6,004 nucleotides of DNA, from positions 12,110 to 18,113 of the forward strand of contig JALXFI010000220.1 of assembly GCA_027069035.1 (NCBI GenBank), in the 5' to 3' direction. Numbering within the stretch: position 1 is the stretch's first letter; every line of letters begins with the position of its first letter. Shown here one piece after another: positions 4,649 through 6,004 of this stretch. The stretch comes from a bacterium. GTDB taxonomy: Bacteria > Desulfobacterota > GWC2-55-46 > S146-80 > JALXFI01. The position numbers were made by a program, and so were the translations under genes. The notes beneath the pieces were generated by a model. The model was given only the letters and a program-made list of their open reading frames with translations, searched no databases and was not told where the DNA came from.

Positions 4649-5953
4649 TTACATGGCGTAGCCGTTTTCTCCGTGTACGCTCAAGTCGAGCCCTTCCATT
4701 TCATCGCTCTCGGATATCCTTAACCCCATAGTGGCATCAAGCGCCTTTAGAATAATATAAGTGGCTATTGCGACGAATATCCATGTAGAGGCAACACCGG
4801 CAAGCTGTATAAAAAACTGTTTTGCATTGCCGAAAAAGAGCCCGTTGGCGCCGGAAGGATTTACTGCAATAGATGCAAAAAGCCCTGTAGCAAGCGATCC
4901 CCAAGTGCCGGCAATACCATGGATGCCAAAGACATCAAGAGAATCATCATAACCTAATTTTGGTTTAAGGACGATTACGGCATAGTAGCACAAAAATCCT
5001 GCGACAAGTCCTATAATCAGGGCCGACATGGGACCGACAAATCCTGAGGCAGGAGTTATTGCGCCAAGCCCTGCGATTGAGCCGCTTATCGCGCCAAGAA
5101 CAGTTGGTTTACCCCTCTGATACCATTCTAAAAAGACCCATATAAGCACTGCTGATGCTGCGGCCGTGTTTGTCGCAACAAAGGTGCTGGTGGCAAGCGC
5201 GCCTGAGGTAAGGGCGCTTCCTGCATTAAAACCAAACCATCCAAACCAGAGCAGGCCTGCGCCTGCAACTGTAAGAGGGATATTGTGCGGCGGCATAAGT
5301 TCTTTTAAATATCCCTTTCTTTTTCCGAACACAAGCGCTGCAACAAGAGCTGCCGCTCCGCAGCTTACATGAACTACAATTCCCCCTGCAAAATCCATTA
5401 CACCCATTTTGGACATCCATCCTCCTCCCCAGACCCAGTGTGCGAGCGGGTCGTAGACAAGGAACGTCCAAAGTAGAGAGAAGACAACAAAGGTTGAAAA
5501 CTTTACCCTTTCCGCAAAAGCGCCCGTTATAAGAGCCGGAGTTATAACTGCAAACATGCCCTGAAAGATCATGAATGCCTGATGGGGGATGGTCGGAGCA
5601 TAATGATATGGCTCAAGTCCTACACCTTTAAGGCCTATCCAGTCAAGGCCGCCGATAATTCCGGAGATGTCAGGCCCAAAGGCAAGACTGTAACCTACCA
5701 TTACCCACTGTATGCTTATAAGACACAGTAGAAAAAAACTGTGCATAATGGTTCCAAGGGCATTTTTTCTTCTTGCCATGCCTGCATAGAATATCGCAAG
5801 CCCGGGAGTCATAAGCATAACAAGCGCAGTCGAGATGAGCATCCATGCAGTGTCTCCCTTATCAATCGCCGATGCGCCGCTGCTTGCCATTATCGATGCA
5901 GGCATTAACCAACCAAGCATTACAAATACAGATGTGATTTTTAAAGTTTTCAT
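4649..5953 (-). CDS. amtB: Ammonium transporter AmtB
   Basis: AmtB is a trimeric inner-membrane channel for ammonium/ammonia uptake. The 434-residue product is full length. Residues 1-24 look like a cleavable signal peptide ending near MASSG, as in E. coli AmtB; about eleven hydrophobic segments follow. The key residues align with E. coli mature numbering at a constant offset of 27: gate F134 (F107) and F242 (F215), recruitment-site W175 (W148) and S246 (S219), D187 (D160), and the twin pore histidines H195 (H168) and H345 (H318). The C-terminal tail GLRISESDEMEGLDLSVHGE (410-429) is the segment that contacts the PII protein GlnK, so PII-gated closure is expected. AGGAG (5964-5968) lies 10 bases before the ATG. 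No PII gene follows on the 3' side; the upstream neighbour is outside the window. Confidence 0.97.
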   Translation of the reverse strand: MKTLKITSVFVMLGWLMPASIMASSGASAIDKGDTAWMLISTALVMLMTPGLAIFYAGMARRKNALGTIMHSFFLLCLISIQWVMVGYSLAFGPDISGIIGGLDWIGLKGVGLEPYHYAPTIPHQAFMIFQGMFAVITPALITGAFAERVKFSTFVVFSLLWTFLVYDPLAHWVWGGGWMSKMGVMDFAGGIVVHVSCGAAALVAALVFGKRKGYLKELMPPHNIPLTVAGAGLLWFGWFGFNAGSALTSGALATSTFVATNTAAASAVLIWVFLEWYQRGKPTVLGAISGSIAGLGAITPASGFVGPMSALIIGLVAGFLCYYAVIVLKPKLGYDDSLDVFGIHGIAGTWGSLATGLFASIAVNPSGANGLFFGNAKQFFIQLAGVASTWIFVAIATYIILKALDATMGLRISESDEMEGLDLSVHGENGYAM

Positions 5954-5980
5954 TTTAAAACATCTCCTTAATTTATTATC

Positions 5981-5998
5981 TTTACAGTGTTTACAGTG
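5981..5998. repeat. Two tandem 9-bp repeats upstream of amtB
   Basis: TTTACAGTG occurs twice in direct succession (5981-5989, 5990-5998), with TTTTGT after it at the window edge. On the minus strand this reads CACTGTAAA twice, immediately upstream of GATAAT (5975-5980), a possible -10 without a convincing -35. The repeat could be a regulator site for amtB or the start of a CAC-type 9-mer array cut off by the window. No NtrC or sigma-54 motif is visible in the 51 bases available. Confidence 0.45.
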
Positions 5999-6004
5999 TT
6001 TTGT

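Noticed and set aside
5954..6004. NtrC or sigma-54 site controlling amtB
   Set aside because: No TGGCAC-N5-TTGC or TGCACC-type dyad is present in the available bases; the window ends too early to judge.
1..6004. CRISPR array, tRNA, rRNA or known riboswitch
   Set aside because: No regularly spaced direct repeats, cloverleaf with CCA-type acceptor, or riboswitch core was recognised on either strand.

Overview
The window is an ordinary chromosomal stretch from a bacterium, with a small accessory module and some mobile-element debris. The organism is probably Gram-negative: AmtB starts with a signal-peptide-like segment and there is a ComM/YifB ATPase. Base composition is moderate to AT-rich, and the genes use ATA, AGA and AGG codons freely. 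The intergenic gaps carry GGGGAC-type palindromes and 9-nt CAC-type repeats. From memory these suit an uncultured Nitrospirota- or deltaproteobacteria-like lineage, but that placement is a weak inference.

Layout: (1) Bases 2-349 (+) hold the C-terminal part of shikimate dehydrogenase (aroE), cut by the window edge. (2) The 333-base gap at 350-682 has no intact gene. On the minus strand it contains a relict of an IS110-family insertion sequence: the first 30 codons of the transposase (429-521), preceded by a good ribosome site and by a structured non-coding leader, the place where IS110 elements encode their bridge RNA. A GGGGAC-type palindrome sits at its outer edge (658-677). (3) rsmE (683-1420, -) encodes the 16S rRNA m3U1498 methyltransferase. 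(4) The rsmE-comM gap (1421-1661) holds a candidate promoter and a 74-base imperfect inverted repeat. (5) comM/yifB (1662-3194, +) is intact.

(6) A complete type II toxin-antitoxin operon lies on the minus strand at 3191-3680. A ribbon-helix-helix antitoxin comes first and a RelE/ParE-type toxin second, with overlapping reading frames. Its promoter is very clear (TTGACA, 17 nt, TAATAT), and the -10 lies inside a nearly perfect 26-bp palindrome, which fits autorepression. The toxin stop codon overlaps the comM stop codon tail to tail. (7) A long hairpin (3751-3783) separates this operon from a stand-alone class I SAM-dependent methyltransferase (3855-4484, +) with its own candidate promoter and a strong ribosome site. 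(8) The gap at 4485-4648 carries repeat fragments. (9) amtB (4649-5953, -) encodes a full ammonium transporter with all its pore residues and a PII-binding tail. No PII (glnK) gene lies downstream; one could lie upstream, beyond the window.

The housekeeping genes do not form a pathway together. They look like single transcription units with small accessory insertions between them. I see no convincing undescribed defence or biosynthetic system. The observations most worth checking are the IS110 relict with its possible bridge-RNA leader, the operator architecture of the toxin-antitoxin operon, and the family of palindromes in the gaps.
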